Shown piece by piece: positions 1-12,296 of a stretch of DNA of 64,000 nt (its first letter is position 1; each line of letters opens with the position of its first letter). The DNA is from Aulostomus chinensis (Eukaryota; Chordata; Actinopteri; Syngnathiformes; Aulostomidae): NCBI GenBank assembly GCA_037954235.1, contig JBBMOA010000040.1, positions 1 to 64,000 of the forward strand, read 5' to 3'. Below the pieces are notes generated by a model. It saw only the letters and a program-made list of their open reading frames with translations. It searched no databases and was not told the origin of the DNA. A program made the position numbers and the translations under genes.

Positions 1-582
1 ATGCATCTTTCTATTCTTTCAGGTTGAAACTTGACTTAAAACTCATTTTGAACAAAAGTTATGGCTGCTTTATTTTACAGGTCACAAATAGTGTTTTCTC
101 AGTGAGAGAAGGCCAACATGAACAATTCATGCATAACTCCTGTATTTTGAGGAAAACTGAGTGAAATCCACCTGTAACTTCAAGTTCATGCATCTTTCTA
201 TGCTTTCAGGTTGAAACTTGACTGAAAACTCACTTTGAACAAAAGTTATGGCTATTTTGTATCACAGGTCACAAATAGTGTTTTCTCAGTGAGAGAAGGC
301 CAAAATGAACACTTCATGCATAACTCCTGTATTTTAAGGAAAACTGCGTGAAATCCACTTGTAACTTCTGTTTTATGCATCTTTCTATGCTTTCAGGTTG
401 AAACTTGACTGAAAACTCACTTTGAACAAAAGTTATGGCTGTTTTGTATCACAGGTCACAAATAGTGTTTTCTCAGTGAGAGAAGGCCAAAATGAACACT
501 TCATGCATAACTCCTGTATTTTGAGGAAAAATGCCTGAAATCCACCTGTAACTTCAAGTTTATGCATCTTTCTATGCTTTCA

Positions 583-951
583 GGTTGAACTTTCACTTCG
601 AAGTCATTTTGAAAAAAAATTACGTCTTTGATGTCACGGTTCACGAAGACTGTTTTCAAAACAAAAGAAGACATTTTAATCATTTCATGCAGAACTCCAT
701 TAGTTTGACCAAATCTGGCTTAAAAGCACCTGTTACTTCAAAGGTTTTCATCATTCTGTGTGTTCAGATTTGAAGTTCACTGAAAGGTCAGTGTGATCAA
801 GAGTTCCAGCATTTGTGATCACTGGTCAAACAATGCCTTTTACCAGCGAGAGTCCTCTGGAGTGAACACTTCATGCTGAACTCCCTTTTTTAGAAGAAAC
901 TGACTGAAATCCACGTGTCATGTCAAGGTAATGTAATTTTCATTGTATCCA
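583..951. repeat. Diverged satellite dimer B1 (class 1 end)
   Basis: This is a 369-bp unit, two monomer lengths, in phase with the surrounding 187-bp repeats but strongly diverged from them. The first half is recognised by TACGTCTTTGATGTCACGG and CATTTCATGCAGAACTCC, the second by TGATCAAGAGTTCCAGC and CCAGCGAGAGTCCTCTGG. Landmarks shared with the ordinary monomer (the CAG-GGT phase point, CTTCATGC.GAACTCC, CCAGCGAGAG) show that it is an old relative of the same satellite. It ends in the class 1 tail, GTCATGTCAAGGTAATG. Confidence 0.9.
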
Positions 952-1323
952 GGTTTAAACTTGTCTGAAAACTCACTTTGAACAAAGTTATGGCTGTTTT
1001 GTATCACAGGTAACAAATAGCGTTTTTAAGCGACAGAAGGCCAAAATGAACACTTCAAGCATAACTCCTGTATTTTTTGGAAAAATTCCTAAAATCTACG
1101 TGTAACTTCAAGTTTATTCATCTTTCTTTGCTTTCAGGTTGAAACTTGACTGAAAACTCACTTTGAACAAAAGTTATGGCTGTTTTGTATCACGGGTCAC
1201 AAATAGTGTTTTCTCAGCAGGAGAAGGCCAAAATGAACACTTCATGCATAACTCCTGTATTTTGAGGAAAACTGCATGAAATCCACCTGTTACTTCTCTT
1301 TTATGCATCTTTCTATGCTTTCA

Positions 1324-1694
1324 GGTGAAACTTTCACTTTGAAGTCAATTTGAAAAAAAATTACGACTTTGATGATCACTGTTCATGAAGACTGTTTTCA
1401 AAACAAAAAAAGACAATTTAAACATTTCATGCAGAACTCCATTAGTTTGAGCAAAGCTGGCTTAAAAGCACCTGTTACTTCAAAGGTTTTCATCATTCTG
1501 TGTTTTCAGTTTTGAAGTTCACTGAAAGGTCAGTGTGATCAAGAGTTCCAGCATCTGTGATCAAAGGTCACACAATGCCTTTTACCAGCGAGAGTCCTCT
1601 GGAGTGAACACTTCTTGCTGAACTCCCTTATTTTCAGGAAAACTGACTGAAATCCACCTGTAACTTCTCTTTTATGCATCTTTTTATGCTCTCA
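1324..1694. repeat. Diverged satellite dimer B2 (class 2)
   Basis: A 371-bp B dimer starting GGTGAAACTTTCACTTTG, with the TACGACTTTGATGATCACTG form of the first half. Its last portion has the ordinary monomer tail (TAACTTCTCTTTTATGCATC) instead of the GTCATGTCAAGG tail. It lies 741 bp (about 4 monomers) after B1, and is the only class 2 copy in the left block. Confidence 0.88.
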
Positions 1695-3940
1695 GGTTGA
1701 AACTTGACTGAAAACTCACTCTGAAAAAAAGTTATGGCTGTTTTGTATCACAGGTCCTAAATAGTGTTTTCTCAGCGAGAGAAGGCAAAAATAAACACTT
1801 CATGCATAACTCCTGTATTTTTTGGAAAACTGAGTGAAATCCACCTGTAACTTCAAGTTTATGCATCTTTCTATGTTTTCAGGTTGAAACTTGACTGAAA
1901 ACTCACATTGAAAAAAAATTATGGCTGTTTTTTATTATCACAGGTTACAAATAGCGTTTTCTCAGCGAGAGATGGCCAAAATGAACACTTCATGCATAAC
2001 TCCTGTATTTTGAGGAAAACTCTGTGAAATCCATCTGTAACTCCAAGTTTATGCATCTTTCTATTCTTTCAGGTTGAAACTTGACTGAAAACTCACTTTG
2101 AACAAAAGTTTAGGGCTGTTTTGTATCACAGGTCACAAATAGCGTTTTCTCAGCTAGAGAAGGCCAAAATGAACACTTCATGCAGAACTCCTGTATTTTG
2201 AGGAAAATTGTGTGAAATCCACCTGTAACTCCAAATTTATGCATCTTTCTATGCTTTCAGGGTGAAACTTTACTGAAAACCCAATTTAAACAAAAGTTAT
2301 GGCTGTTTTGTATCACAGGTCAAAAATAGTGTTATCTCAGCGAGAAAAGGCCAAAAAGAACACTTCATGCATAACTCCTGTATTTTGAGGAAAATTAAGT
2401 TAAATCCACCTGTAACTTCACGTTTATGCATCTTTCTATGCTTTCAGGTTGAAACTTGACTGAAAACTCACTTTGAAAAAAGTTTAGGGCTGTTTTGTAT
2501 CACAGGTCACAAATAGCGTTTTCTCAGCTAGAGAAGGCCAAAATGAAAACTTCATGCATAACTCCTTTATTTTGAGGAAAACTGTGTGAAATCCACCTGT
2601 AACTCCAAATTTATGCATCTTTCTATGCTTTCAGGGTGAAACTTTACTGAAAACCCACTTTAAACAAAAGTTATGGCTGTTTTGTATCACAGGTCACAAA
2701 TAGCGTTTTCACAGCGAGAGAAGGCCAAAATGAACACTTCATGCATAACTCCTGTATTTTGAGGAAAACTGTCTGAAATCCACCTCTAACTTCAAGTTTT
2801 TGCATCTTTCTTTGCTTTCAAGTTGAAACTTGACTGAAAACTCACTTTGAAAAAAAGTTATGGCTGTTTTGTATCACAGGTCACAAATAGTGTTTTCTCA
2901 GCGAGAGAAGGCCAAAATGAACACTTCATGCTTAACTCCTGTATTTTGAGGAAATCTGCGTGAAATCCACCTGTAACTTCTCTTTTATGCATCTTTCTTT
3001 GCTTTCAGGTTGAAACTTGACTGAAAACTCACTTTGAACAAAAGTTGTGGCATTTTTGTATCACAGATCACAAATAGTGTTTTCTCAGCGATAGAAGGCC
3101 AAAATGAACACTTCATGCATCACTCCTGTATTTAGAGGAAAACTGCGTGAAATCCACCTGTAACTTCTCTTTTATGCATCTTTCTATGCTTTCAGGTTGA
3201 AACTTGACTGAAAACTCACTTTGAAAAAATTTATGGCTGTTTCGTATCACAGGTCACAAATAGCGTTGTCACAGCGAGAGAAGGCCAAAATGAACACTTT
3301 ATGCATAACTCCTGTATTTTGAGGAAAACTGCCTGAAATCCACCTCTAACTTCAAGTTTATGCATCTTTTTATGCTTTCAGGTTGAAACTTGACTGAAAA
3401 CTCACTTTGAACAAAAGTTATGGCTGTTTTGTATCACAGGTCACAAATAGCGTTTTCTCAGCGAGAGAAGGCTAAATGAACACTTCATGCATAACTCTTG
3501 TATTTTGAGGAAAACTTCCTGAAATCCACCTGTAACTTCAAGTTTATGCATCTCTCTATGCTTTCAGGTTGGAACTTGATTGAAAACTCACTTTGAACAA
3601 AAGTTATGGCTTTTTTGTATCACACGTCACAAATAGCGTTTTCTCAGCGAGAGAAGGCCAAAATGAACATTTTATGTACAACTGCTGTATTTTGAGGAAA
3701 ACTGCATAAAATCCACCTGTAACTTCACTTTTATGAATAATTATATGCTTTCAGGTTGAAACTTGACTGAAAACTCACTTTGAACAAAAGTTATGGCTGT
3801 TTTGTATCACAGGTCACAAAAAGCGTTTTCTCAGCGAGAGATGGCCAAAATGAACACTTCATGCATAACTGCTGTATTTTGAGGAAAACTGCCTGAAATC
3901 CACCTCTAACTTAAAAATTATTCATCTTTCTATGCTTTCA

Positions 3941-4310
3941 GGTTAAACTTTCACTTCGAAGTCATTTTGAAAAACGATTACGTCTTTGATGTCACGGTTC
4001 ACGAAGACTGTTTTCAAAACAAAAGAAGACATTTTAAACATTTCATGCAGAACTCTGTTAGTTTGAGCAAAGCTGGCTTAAAAGCACCTATTACTTCAAA
4101 GGTTTTCATCAGTCTGTGTTTTCAGATTTTAAGTTCACTGAAAGGTCAGTGTGATCAAGAGTTCCAGCATTTGTGATCACAGGTCACACAATGCCTTTTA
4201 CCAGCGAGAGTCCTCTGGAGTGAACACTTCATGCTGAACTCCCTTATTTAGAGGAAAACTGACTGAAATCCACGTGTCATGTCAAGGTAATGTAATTTTC
4301 ATTGTATTCA
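3941..4310. repeat. Diverged satellite dimer B3 (class 1 end)
   Basis: A 370-bp B dimer with the TACGTCTTTGATGTCACGG first half and the GTCATGTCAAGGTAATG tail, like B1. It starts 2617 bp after B2, which is 14 monomer lengths. Confidence 0.9.
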
Positions 4311-4904
4311 GGTTGAAACTTGTCTGAAAACTCACTTTGAACAAAAGTTATGGCTGTTTTGTATCACAGGTCACAAATAACTTTTTCACAGCGAGAGAAG
4401 GCCAAAATGAACACTTCATGCATAACTCCTGTATTTTGAGGAAAACTGCCTGAAATCCACCTCTAACTTCTCTTTTATGCATCTTTCTATGCTTTCAGGT
4501 TGAAACTTGACTGAAAACTCATTTTGAAAAAAAGTTATGGCTGTTTTGTATCACAGGTCACAAATAGTGTTTTCTCAGCGAGAGAAGGCCAAAATGAACA
4601 CTTCATGCATAACTCCTGGATTTTGAGGAAAACTGCCTGAAATCCACCTGTAAGTTCTCTTTTATGCATCTTTCTATGCTTTCAGGTTGAAACTTGACTG
4701 AAAACTCATTTTGAAAAAAAGTTATGGCTGTTTTGTATCACAGGTCACAAATAGCGTTTTCTCAGCGAGAGAAGGCCAAAATGAACACTTCATGCATAAC
4801 TCCTGGATTTTGAGGAAAACTACATGAAATCCACCTCTAACTTCAAGTTTATGCATCTTTCTGTGCTTTCAGGTTGAAACTTGACTGAAAACTCACTTTG
4901 AACA

Positions 4905-5350
4905 AAAGTTATGGCTTTTTTGTATAAACGATCACAAATAGCGTATATCAAGCGAGAGAAAGAAAAAAATGAACATTTCATGCAAAACTCCTGTATTTTG
5001 AGGAAAACTGCCTGAAATCCACCTATTACTTCAAGTTTACGCATCTTTCTTTGCTTTCAGGTTGAAACTTGACTGACAACTCACTTTTTAAAAAAGTTAT
5101 GGCTGTTTTGTATAAAAGACCAAAATAGCGTATATCAAGCGAGAGAAGGCCACAATGGACACTTCATGCATAACTCCTGTATTTTGAGGAAAACTGCATG
5201 AAATCCACCTCTAACTTCAAGTTTATGCATCTTTCTGTGCTTTCAGGTTGAAACTTGACTGAAAACTCACTTTGAAAAAAAGTTATGGCTTTTTTTTTTA
5301 TAAACGATCACAAATAGCGTATATCAAGCGAGAGAAAGAAAAAAATTAAA
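4905..5350. repeat. Variant monomers with TATATCAAGC segment
   Basis: Three consecutive monomers replace the usual CACAGGTCACAAATAGCGTTTTC segment with a variant containing ATAGCGTATATCAAGCGAGA, preceded by TGTATAAA. Two of them are followed by AGAAAGAAAAAAAT instead of AGAAGGCCAAAAT. The same subtype recurs at about 53900-53955. It is a separate monomer family within the array; no function can be read from it. Confidence 0.8.
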
Positions 5351-7498
5351 ATTTCATGCAAAACTCCTGTATTTTGAGGAAAACTGCCTGAAATCCACCT
5401 GTAACTTCAAGTTTATGCATCGTTCTGTGCTTTCAGGTTGAAACTTGACTGAAAACTCACTTTCAACAAAAGTTATGGCTGTTTTGTATCACAGGTCAGG
5501 AATAGTGTTTTCTCAGCGAGAGAAGCTCAAAATGAACACTTCCTGCATAACTCCTGTATTTTTAGGAAAACTGCATGAAATCCAACTGTAACTTCAAGTT
5601 TTTGCATCTTTCTATGCTTTCAGGTTGTAACTTGACTGAAAACTCACTTTGAACAAAAGTTATGGCTGTTTTTTATGACAGGTCACAAATACTGTTTTCA
5701 CAGCGAAATAAGTCCAAAATGAAAACTTCATCCATACCTATTGTATTTTTTGGAAAACTGAGTTAAATACATCCTCTGACTTAAAGTTTATGCATCTTTC
5801 TATGCTTTCAGGTTGAAACTTGACTGAAAACTCACTTTGATAGAAAAAATTATGGCTGTTTTGTATCACAAGTCACAAATAGCGTTTTCTCAGCGAGAGA
5901 AGGCCAAAATGAACACTTCATGCATAACTCCTTTATTTTGAGGAAAACTTCCTGAAATCCACCTTTTACTTCTCTTTTAATGCATCTTTCTATGCTTTCA
6001 GGTTGAAACTTGACTGAAAACTCACATTGAACAAAAGTTATGGCTGTTTTGTATCACAGGTCACGAATAGTGTTTTCTCAGCGAGAGAAGGCCAAAATGA
6101 ACACTTCATGCAAAACTCCTGTATTTTGAGGAAAACTGCGTGAAATCCACCTGTAACTTCAAGTTTATGCATCTTTCTTTTCTTTCAGGTTGAAACTTGA
6201 CTTAAAACTCACTTTGAAAAAAAGTTATGGCTGTTTTGTATCACAGGTCACGAATAGTGTTTTCTCAGCGAGAGAAGGCCAAAATGAACACTTCATGCAT
6301 AACTCCTGTATTTTGAGGAAAACTGCCTGAAATCCACCTCAAACTTCTCTTTTATGCATCTTTCTCTGCTTTCAGGTTGAAACTTGACTGAAAACTCACT
6401 TTGAACAAAAGTTATGGCTGTTTTGTATCACAGGTCACGAATAGTGTTTTCTCAGCGAGAGAAGGCCAAAATGAACACTTAATGCATAACTCCTGTATTT
6501 TTTGGAAAACTGCATGAAATCCACCTGTCACTTCAAGTTTATGCATCATTCTATGCTTTCAGGTTGAAACTTGACTGAAAACTAACTTTGAACAAAAGTT
6601 ATGGCTGTTTTGTATCACAGGTCACAAATTGTGTTTTCTCAGTGAGAGAAGGCCAAAATGAACACTTCATGTATAACTCCTGTATTTTGAGGAAAACTGC
6701 CTTAAATCCACCTCTAACTTCAAATATATGCATCTTTCTATGCTTTCAGGTTGAAACTTGACTGAAAACTCACTTTGAAAAAAAGTTATGGCTGTTTTGT
6801 ATCACAGGTCACAAATAGCATTTTCTCAGCGAGAGAAGGCCAAAATGAAAACTTCATGCATAACTCCTGTATTTTGAGGAAAACTGCCTGAAATCCACCT
6901 CTAAATTCAAGTTTATGCATCTTTCTATGCTTTCAGGTTGAAACTTGACTGAAAACTCACTTTGAACAAAAGTTATGGCTGTTTTGTATCACAGGTCACA
7001 AATAGTGTTTTCTCAGCGAGAGAAGGCCAAAATGAATACTTCATGCATAACTCCTGTATTTTTTGGAAAACTGCATGAAATCCACCTCTAACTTCAAGTT
7101 AATGCATCATTCTATGCTTTCAGGTTGAAACTTGACTGAAAACTAACTTTGAACAAAAGTTATGGCTGTTTTGTATCACAGGTCACAAATAGCGTTTTCT
7201 CAGCGAGAGAAGGCCAAAATGAACACTTCATGCATAACTCCTGTATTTTCAGGAAAACTGCCTGAAATCCACCTGTAACGTCAAGTTTATGAATCTTTCT
7301 ATTCTTTCAGGTTGAAACTTGACTGAAAACTTACTTTGAACAAAAGTTAAGGCCTTTTTTTTATCACAGGTCACAAATAGTGTTTTCTCAGCGAGAGAAG
7401 GCCAAGATGAACACTTCATGCAGAACTCCTGTATTTTGAGGAAAACTGCATGAAATCCACTTTTTCACTACAAGTTTATGGATCTTTCTATGCTTTCA

Positions 7499-7831
7499 GG
7501 TTGAACTTTCACTTCAAAGTCATTTTGAAAAAAAATTACGTCTTTGATGATCACTGTTCATGAAGACTGTTTTCAAAACAAAAGAAGACATTTTAAACAT
7601 TTCATGCAGAACTCCATTAGTTTGAGCAAAGCTGGCTTAAAACCACCTGTTATTCCAAAGGTTTTCATCATTCTGTGTTTTCAGATGTGAAGTTCACATC
7701 AATGCAGTTCAATGCCTTTTACCAGCGAGAGTCCTCTGGAGTGAACACTTCTTGCTGAACACCCTTATTTTCAGGAAAACTGCCAAAAATCCACTTGTCA
7801 TGTCAAGGTAATGTAATTTTCATTGTATCCA
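7499..7831. repeat. Diverged satellite dimer B4, internally deleted
   Basis: A B dimer of only 333 bp. Compared with the other thirteen copies it lacks about 37 bp in the second half: GAAGTTCACAT runs into TCAATGCCTTTTACC, so the GTGATCAAGAGTTCCAGC and TGTGATCACA segments are missing. It has mixed features: class 2-like CTTCTTGCTGAAC but the class 1 GTCATGTCAAGG tail. It starts 3558 bp (19 monomer lengths) after B3. Confidence 0.88.
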
Positions 7832-8367
7832 GGTTGAAACTTGACTGAAAACTCACTTTGAACAAAAGTTATGACTGTTTTGTATCACAGGTCACAAATA
7901 GCTCTTTCTCAGCGAGAGAAGGCCAAAATGAACACTTCATGCATAACTCCTGTATTGTTTTTAAAACTACATGAAATCCACCTGTAACTTCAAGTTTATG
8001 CATCTTTCTATGCTTTCAGGTTGAAACTTGACTGAAAACTCAATTTGAACAAACGTTATGGCTGTTTTGTATCAGAGGTCACAAACCGCGTTTTCTCAGC
8101 AAGAGAAGGCCAAAATGAACACTTCATGCATAACTCCTGTATTTTTTGGAAAACTGCCTGAAATCCACTTGTAATTTCTGTTTTATGCATCTTTCTATGC
8201 TTTCAGGTTGAAACTTCACTGAAAACTCACTTTGAACAAAAGTTATGGCTGTTTTGTATCACAGGTCACAAATAGCGTTTTCTCAGCGAGAGAAGGCCAA
8301 AATGAACACTTCATGCATAACTCCTGTATTTTGGGTAAAACTGCCTGAAATCCACCTGTAACTTCTC

Positions 8368-8373
8368 TTTTAT
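8368..8373 (+). repeat. Target-site duplication of L2 copy 1, left copy
   Basis: TTTTAT lies directly before the retrotransposon and is repeated directly after its TTGCC tail (12297-12302). Joining the flanks with a single TTTTAT restores an exact 187-bp monomer (phase points 8206 and 12322), which supports both borders and the 6-bp length. Confidence 0.85.
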
Positions 8374-8374
8374 C

Positions 8375-8542
8375 TGGATGTTTAGGTGGTGCTTAGATAA
8401 CAATGTGGCTTACATAGACAATTGGAGCTCCTTCTGGGGAAAGCCTGGTCTGATTCGGAGAGATGGCGTCCATCCTACTTTGGATGGTGCATCTCTCTTA
8501 TCTAGGAACATAGGCCAATTTATTAGCAATACTAATCCCTGA
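8375..8542 (+). pseudogene. L2 copy 1 ORF1, C-terminal SGNH-esterase remnant
   Basis: Reading from 8375 gives 55 residues ending in TGA at 8540-8542, including VAYIDNWSSFWGKPGLIRRD followed by GVHP. The D-G-V-H motif (residues 30-33) matches the last conserved block of SGNH/GDSL hydrolases, where the Asp and His belong to the catalytic triad. In L2/CR1-type elements the ORF1 protein often carries such an esterase domain and is thought to bind RNA or membranes; that is family knowledge. The N-terminal part, with the nucleophilic Ser block, is missing because the element is truncated here. The TGA overlaps the start of the open ORF2 frame (open from 8536). The fragment is too short to be functional. 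Confidence 0.82.
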
Positions 8543-11500
8543 CAAGCAACCAGAGTTCAGACCAGCAGGCAGAGCTGCAGTTTAACACGCCCTCTGCTGG
8601 TTCCTTCGTGTTGTCACCCACCCAGCCTATAGAAACTGTGTCTGCCCTGAGGCTTTATAAGCTTGCACCCAAATCTGGAGGAGTAACTTATAGCAACTTA
8701 GTTAAAATTAAAACCACTGCTCCAGCAAACCAACCCAGTAAAACTATTAAATGTGGTTTGCTTAATATTCGATCTCTTGCATCCAAGTCTCTCCTAGTGA
8801 ACGATTTAATTACTAATTATCAGATTGGTGTATTAGCACTCACTGAAACCTGAGTGCAGAAAGATGAGCATGTTAGTTTAAATGAATCTTCCCCTCCTGG
8901 TTACATTAACTACCATGTACCTCGCACCACTGGCAGAGGAGGAGGAGTAGCTGCAATCTATCAGTCAAATTTGGTGCTTAACCCTCGACCTAACAGTTCA
9001 TTTAACTCATTTGAGAGCCTTACTGTCAGCTTTTCCCACCCAGAGTGGAAAGCAGAGAAACCACTCTTACTTGCTGTGGTGTACCGTCCTCCTGCACCTT
9101 ATTCTGAGTTCTTAGAAGAATTCCCTGACTTTCTGTCTAACTTGGCATTGAACTCAGACAAAGTCATTATAGTAGGTGACTTTAACATCCATGTGGACGT
9201 CAATGATGATTCTCTGGCCACTGCGTTTAAGTCGCTTCTTGATTCTGTTGGCTTCTGTCAGAGGGTAAACAAACCCACTCACACTTTTAATCACATCCTT
9301 GATTTAGTACTCACTTATGGAATAGAAGCTGACCGCATCATAGTTCTTCCTCAGAACCCTGTCTTGTCTGATCACTCCTTAATTACATTTGAATTTACTT
9401 TAACAAATTATATTCTACCTGGGAAAAAGTCCCGCTTCAGTAGATGTCTATCTGACACTGCTGTTTCTAGATTTAAGGAGCTTATTCCAGCAGAGCTTGC
9501 TGCCACATCTTGTAATAATATATTGGGCAGTTATGCTGATTTCACCCCCTCGCAGGTAGACTATCTTGTGGACAGCACTGCAGCAGCACTCCTTGGGACA
9601 CTTGATGCCGTAGCTCCCCTGAAGAAGAAGGTTATCAACCAGAAAAGAATAGTTCCCTGGTACAGCCCAGAGCTGCGTGCCTTAAAACAGAAGACCAGAC
9701 AACTGGAAAGGAAGACACATTCCAGCCAGCACAAGGAAGTCCACCAAGCCTGGAAGGAGAGTTTATTAATATATAAAAAAGAACTCCGTAATGCCAGAAG
9801 CGCTTACTACTCGTCCCTGATAGAAAAGAATAAGAACAACCCCAGGTTCCTCTTCAGCACCGTGGGGAGGCTCACCAAGAACCATAGTGCTGTTGAGCCA
9901 TGCATCCCCCCAACTCTCAGCAGTAACGACTTCCTTTCTTTCTTTACTGAAAAGATTGTGAATATTAGAACGAAGATTGCCAGTAATGGAGGACAGACTA
10001 CAGTCCCCATAGAAGCACCTCCCAGACTTGGTGCATACTTGGACAGCTTTGCCCCCATCGACCTGTCAGAATTAACTTCTGCAGTCGGTTCCTCCAAGTC
10101 AGCCACTTGTCTGCTGGATCCCATCCCAACAAGCCTCCTTAAGGATGCCTTCCCTCTAGTCAACACTTCTATATTAAATCAAATTAATCTTTCCTTAGTC
10201 ACAGGTGATGTGCCACAGGCCTTTAAGGTGGCTGTCATCTAGTCATCTGTCATCTAGTTTAAAAAACCTTCTCTTGACCCAGATGTGTTAGCCAACTATA
10301 GGCCAATATCCAACCTCCCCTACACCTCCAAGATCCTTGAGAAGGTTGCCCTGGAGCAGCTACATGAACATTTGCACAGCAACGAGCTCTTTGAAGCCTT
10401 CCAGTCTGGATTCAGGGAACACCATAGCACTGAAACAGCACTGGTCAGAGTCTCTAATGATCTTCTTATAGCTTCAGACAGAGGTCTTGTCTCTGTGCTT
10501 GTCCTTTTGGACCTCAGTGCTGCATTTGACACCATCGACCACAGCATCCTGCTACAGAGACTAGACCATGACATTGGGATTAAAGGAACTGCCCTAAAAT
10601 GGTTTAAGTCCTACTTATCTGACAGGTTTCAGTTTGTTAATGTTAATAATGACCATTCGGAGTATAGCAGAGTTACATATGGTGTACCACAGGGTTCAGT
10701 TTTAGGACCGATTCTCTTCACTCTTTACATGCTCCCATTAGGTGACATAATCCGGAAGCACTCGATCAACTTCCACTGTTATGCAGATGACACACAACTT
10801 TACTTGTCGATGGAGCCAGACGACACAAGCCAGCTTACTCATCTGCAAGACTGCCTGAAAGACATTAAATCCTGGATGTCTTCTAACTTCTTAATGCTCA
10901 ATTCAGATAAAACTGAGGTAATCATTTTTGGACCTAAACACCACAGGGACACACTCTTGAATCGGATCTCTACTCTAGATGGCATCACCCTAACTTCGAG
11001 TACAACTGCAAGGAACCTTGGGGTCATTTTTGACCAGGACCTTTCCTTCAGCTCCCACATAAAGCATGTGACTAGGACCGCCTTCTTCCATCTGCGAAGT
11101 ATCGCTAAGATTAGGAATATCCTTTCCCAGAGTGATGCTGAAAAACTGGTGCATGCATTTATCACTTCTCGGCTGGACTACTGCAACTCTCTCCTGTCAG
11201 GATGTCCTAAATACTCTCTAAAGAGTCTCCAGCTGGTCCAGAACGCTGCAGCGAGGGTTTTGACGGGAGTTAAGAAGAGAGAACACATCTCTCCCACTTT
11301 AGCTTCTCTCCACTGGCTTCCTGTAGGATCTAGAATCGACTTCAAAGTCCTTCTGCTAACTTATAAGGCTCTCAATGATAAAGCTCCATCCTATTTGAAA
11401 GAGCTCATTAGTCCCTACTGTCCGACCAGAGCACTCCGCTCCCAGAATGCAGGTCTTTTAGTGATTCCCAGTATCAATAAAAACAGACTGGGAGGTAGAG

Positions 11501-11622
11501 CCTTTAGTTACCGGGCTCCTTTACTGTGGAACCAGCTCTCTCCATGGGTCAGAGAGGCAGACACTTTAACTACGTTTAAGTCCAGGCTTAAGACCTTCCT
11601 CTATGACAGAGCCTTCAGTTAG
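8536..11622 (+). pseudogene. L2 copy 1 ORF2: endonuclease-reverse transcriptase, three stops
   Basis: One frame of about 1028 codons encodes the L2 replication protein. The AP-like endonuclease domain comes first: LLNIRSL near residue 76, LTET then a stop where Trp is expected, GGGVAAIY, VVYRPP, GDFNIHVD near 214, and LSDHS near 277. The reverse transcriptase follows with NYRPISNLP, FDTIDH near 664, GVPQGSVLGP, and the catalytic YADD near 749. The usual L2 C-terminal region ends FKSRLKTFLYDRAFS before TAG. Three in-frame stops break it: TGA 8851-8853 (TGG to TGA in LTETW), TAG 10240-10242 and TAG 10255-10257. The last two lie in a 15-bp near-duplication at 10233-10257 that also replaces the KPLLKK motif seen in copy 2. 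No in-frame ATG marks the start; 8536 is simply where the frame opens. The protein is inactive as it stands. Confidence 0.93.
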
Positions 11623-12271
11623 GACTGGTTCAGGTAGCTCTGAACCATTGATAGCTATGCTGCTACAGGCTTAGACTGCTGGGGGACACATCAGGTTACA
11701 TGGAGCCCTTCCCTCCTCTCCTCTCCTCTCCCCCTCTCTCCTCCTCTCCTCCCTGCACATTTTTGGAACTGTCATTACCATTACTTGTTGCACTTTGTAG
11801 TTTGGCCTTGGTGTCTCGCAGTCTCTCTGTGTTTCCACAGATCCACCAGAGCCCCAACCGCCGCCTGCATCGCCCACCCCCCCTTATTCCCTACTGTTAC
11901 ACCGGCCTGCGCTCCCCTTCCATGAACCAGTCTGCCATCCAGTCCCCCATCAAGCTGGCTTGCTCTCCCTGCCTCCCCTACCAGAAGCTTCCTTCTTCAG
12001 CTGTTATTAACATTTCCGTGTTTCCAACATTTTGTATTGTAAACTGTTTTCTTCTCTGTAACAACATCTACTGCACGTCTGTCCGTCCTGGGTGAGGGAT
12101 CCCTCCTCTGTTGCTCACCCTGAGGTTTCTCAGATTTTTCCCTGTTAAAAGGGCTTTCTATGGAGTTTTTCCTCAGTCGATGTGAGGGTCTAAGGGCAGA
12201 GGATGTTGTTATGATGCCATGTGAAGCCCTTTGAGACAAACTGTTTGTGAAAACGGGCTATACAAATAAAA
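11623..12271 (+). other. L2 copy 1 3' UTR
   Basis: This is non-coding sequence after ORF2, 649 bp, much longer than in copy 2 (162 bp). It contains a CT-rich tract at 11706-11754. It also has a segment typical of fish L2-type 3' UTRs, with the hairpin CCCT-GTTAAA-AGGG (12140-12153) followed by GGAGTTTTTCCTCAG. Open frames crossing this part (for example 11700-12095) have no protein-like features and are not called genes. An AATAAA sits at 12265-12270, directly before the tail. Confidence 0.8.
12225..12259 (+). promoter_or_regulatory. L2 copy 1 3'-terminal stem-loop
   Basis: AGCCC (12225-12229) can pair with GGGCT (12255-12259) across a 25-nt loop, and is followed by TACAAATAAA (12261-12270) and the TTGCC repeats. 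In L2-type elements studied in eel (UnaL2), the RNA 3' stem-loop is recognised by the element's reverse transcriptase to start copying. By analogy this would be that site. Copy 2 has the same arrangement with a compensating base change. Confidence 0.65.
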
Positions 12272-12296
12272 TTGCCTTGCCTTGCCTTGCCTTGCC
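12272..12296 (+). repeat. TTGCC x5 retrotransposon tail
   Basis: Five perfect TTGCC units directly follow TACAAATAAAA. Short pentamer-type tails in place of poly(A) are typical of L2/CR1 elements. Copy 2 ends with about two units of the same repeat. Confidence 0.93.

Larger units (their letters stand above)
1..8373. repeat. 187-bp satellite array, block 1 (left)
   Basis: This is a head-to-tail tandem array of an AT-rich 187-bp monomer. The period can be read directly: the GGTTGAAAC phase point recurs at 8019 and 8206, exactly 187 bp apart. Each monomer carries the landmarks ATGCATCTTTCTATGCTTTC, GGTTGAAACTTGACTG, TCACAGGTCACAAATAG and TTCTCAGCGAGAGAA in fixed order. All copies have the same orientation. 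Monomers in this block differ from one another by many scattered substitutions, and no long higher-order unit is obvious apart from four inserted diverged dimers. That suggests less recent homogenisation than in the centre of block 3. The block ends at the insertion point of an L2 retrotransposon. No gene is visible in it. A pericentromeric or centromeric location is an inference from the repeat type alone. Confidence 0.97.
8374..12296 (+). mobile_element. L2-group non-LTR retrotransposon, copy 1 (5'-truncated, dead)
   Basis: A 3923-bp L2-type LINE interrupts one satellite monomer. From 5' to 3' it holds the last 55 codons of an ORF1 with an SGNH-esterase end, a complete-length but broken ORF2 (AP-type endonuclease then reverse transcriptase), a 3' UTR of about 650 bp, and five TTGCC units. 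The borders are exact because removing the element plus one 6-bp TTTTAT copy restores a normal 187-bp monomer. Missing ORF1 sequence shows 5' truncation, as is usual for target-primed reverse transcription. Three in-frame stops in ORF2 mean it cannot mobilise itself. Its base composition is clearly richer in G+C than the surrounding satellite. Assignment to L2 within the CR1/L2 superfamily rests on the protein motifs and the 3' end; the exact subfamily was not determined. Confidence 0.95.

Noticed and set aside
9807..11165. - strand frames inside L2 copy 1 (9807-10166, 10320-10574, 10839-11165) and + strand frames inside copy 2 (14436-14696, 15130-15348, 16323-16634)
   Set aside because: They are antisense shadows of ORF2, which has clear endonuclease and reverse-transcriptase motifs on the other strand.
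8536..11622. Host apurinic endonuclease or telomerase-like gene
   Set aside because: The order endonuclease, NYRPISNLP, FDTIDH, GVPQGS, YADD and an HWLP-containing C-terminus is that of L2/CR1 ORF2. The flanking target duplication and TTGCC tail confirm a retrotransposon.
11700..12095. 131-codon + strand frame after L2 copy 1 ORF2
   Set aside because: It lies in the L2 3' UTR and begins in a CT-rich tract. The product is low-complexity Pro/Ser/Leu with no family resemblance.
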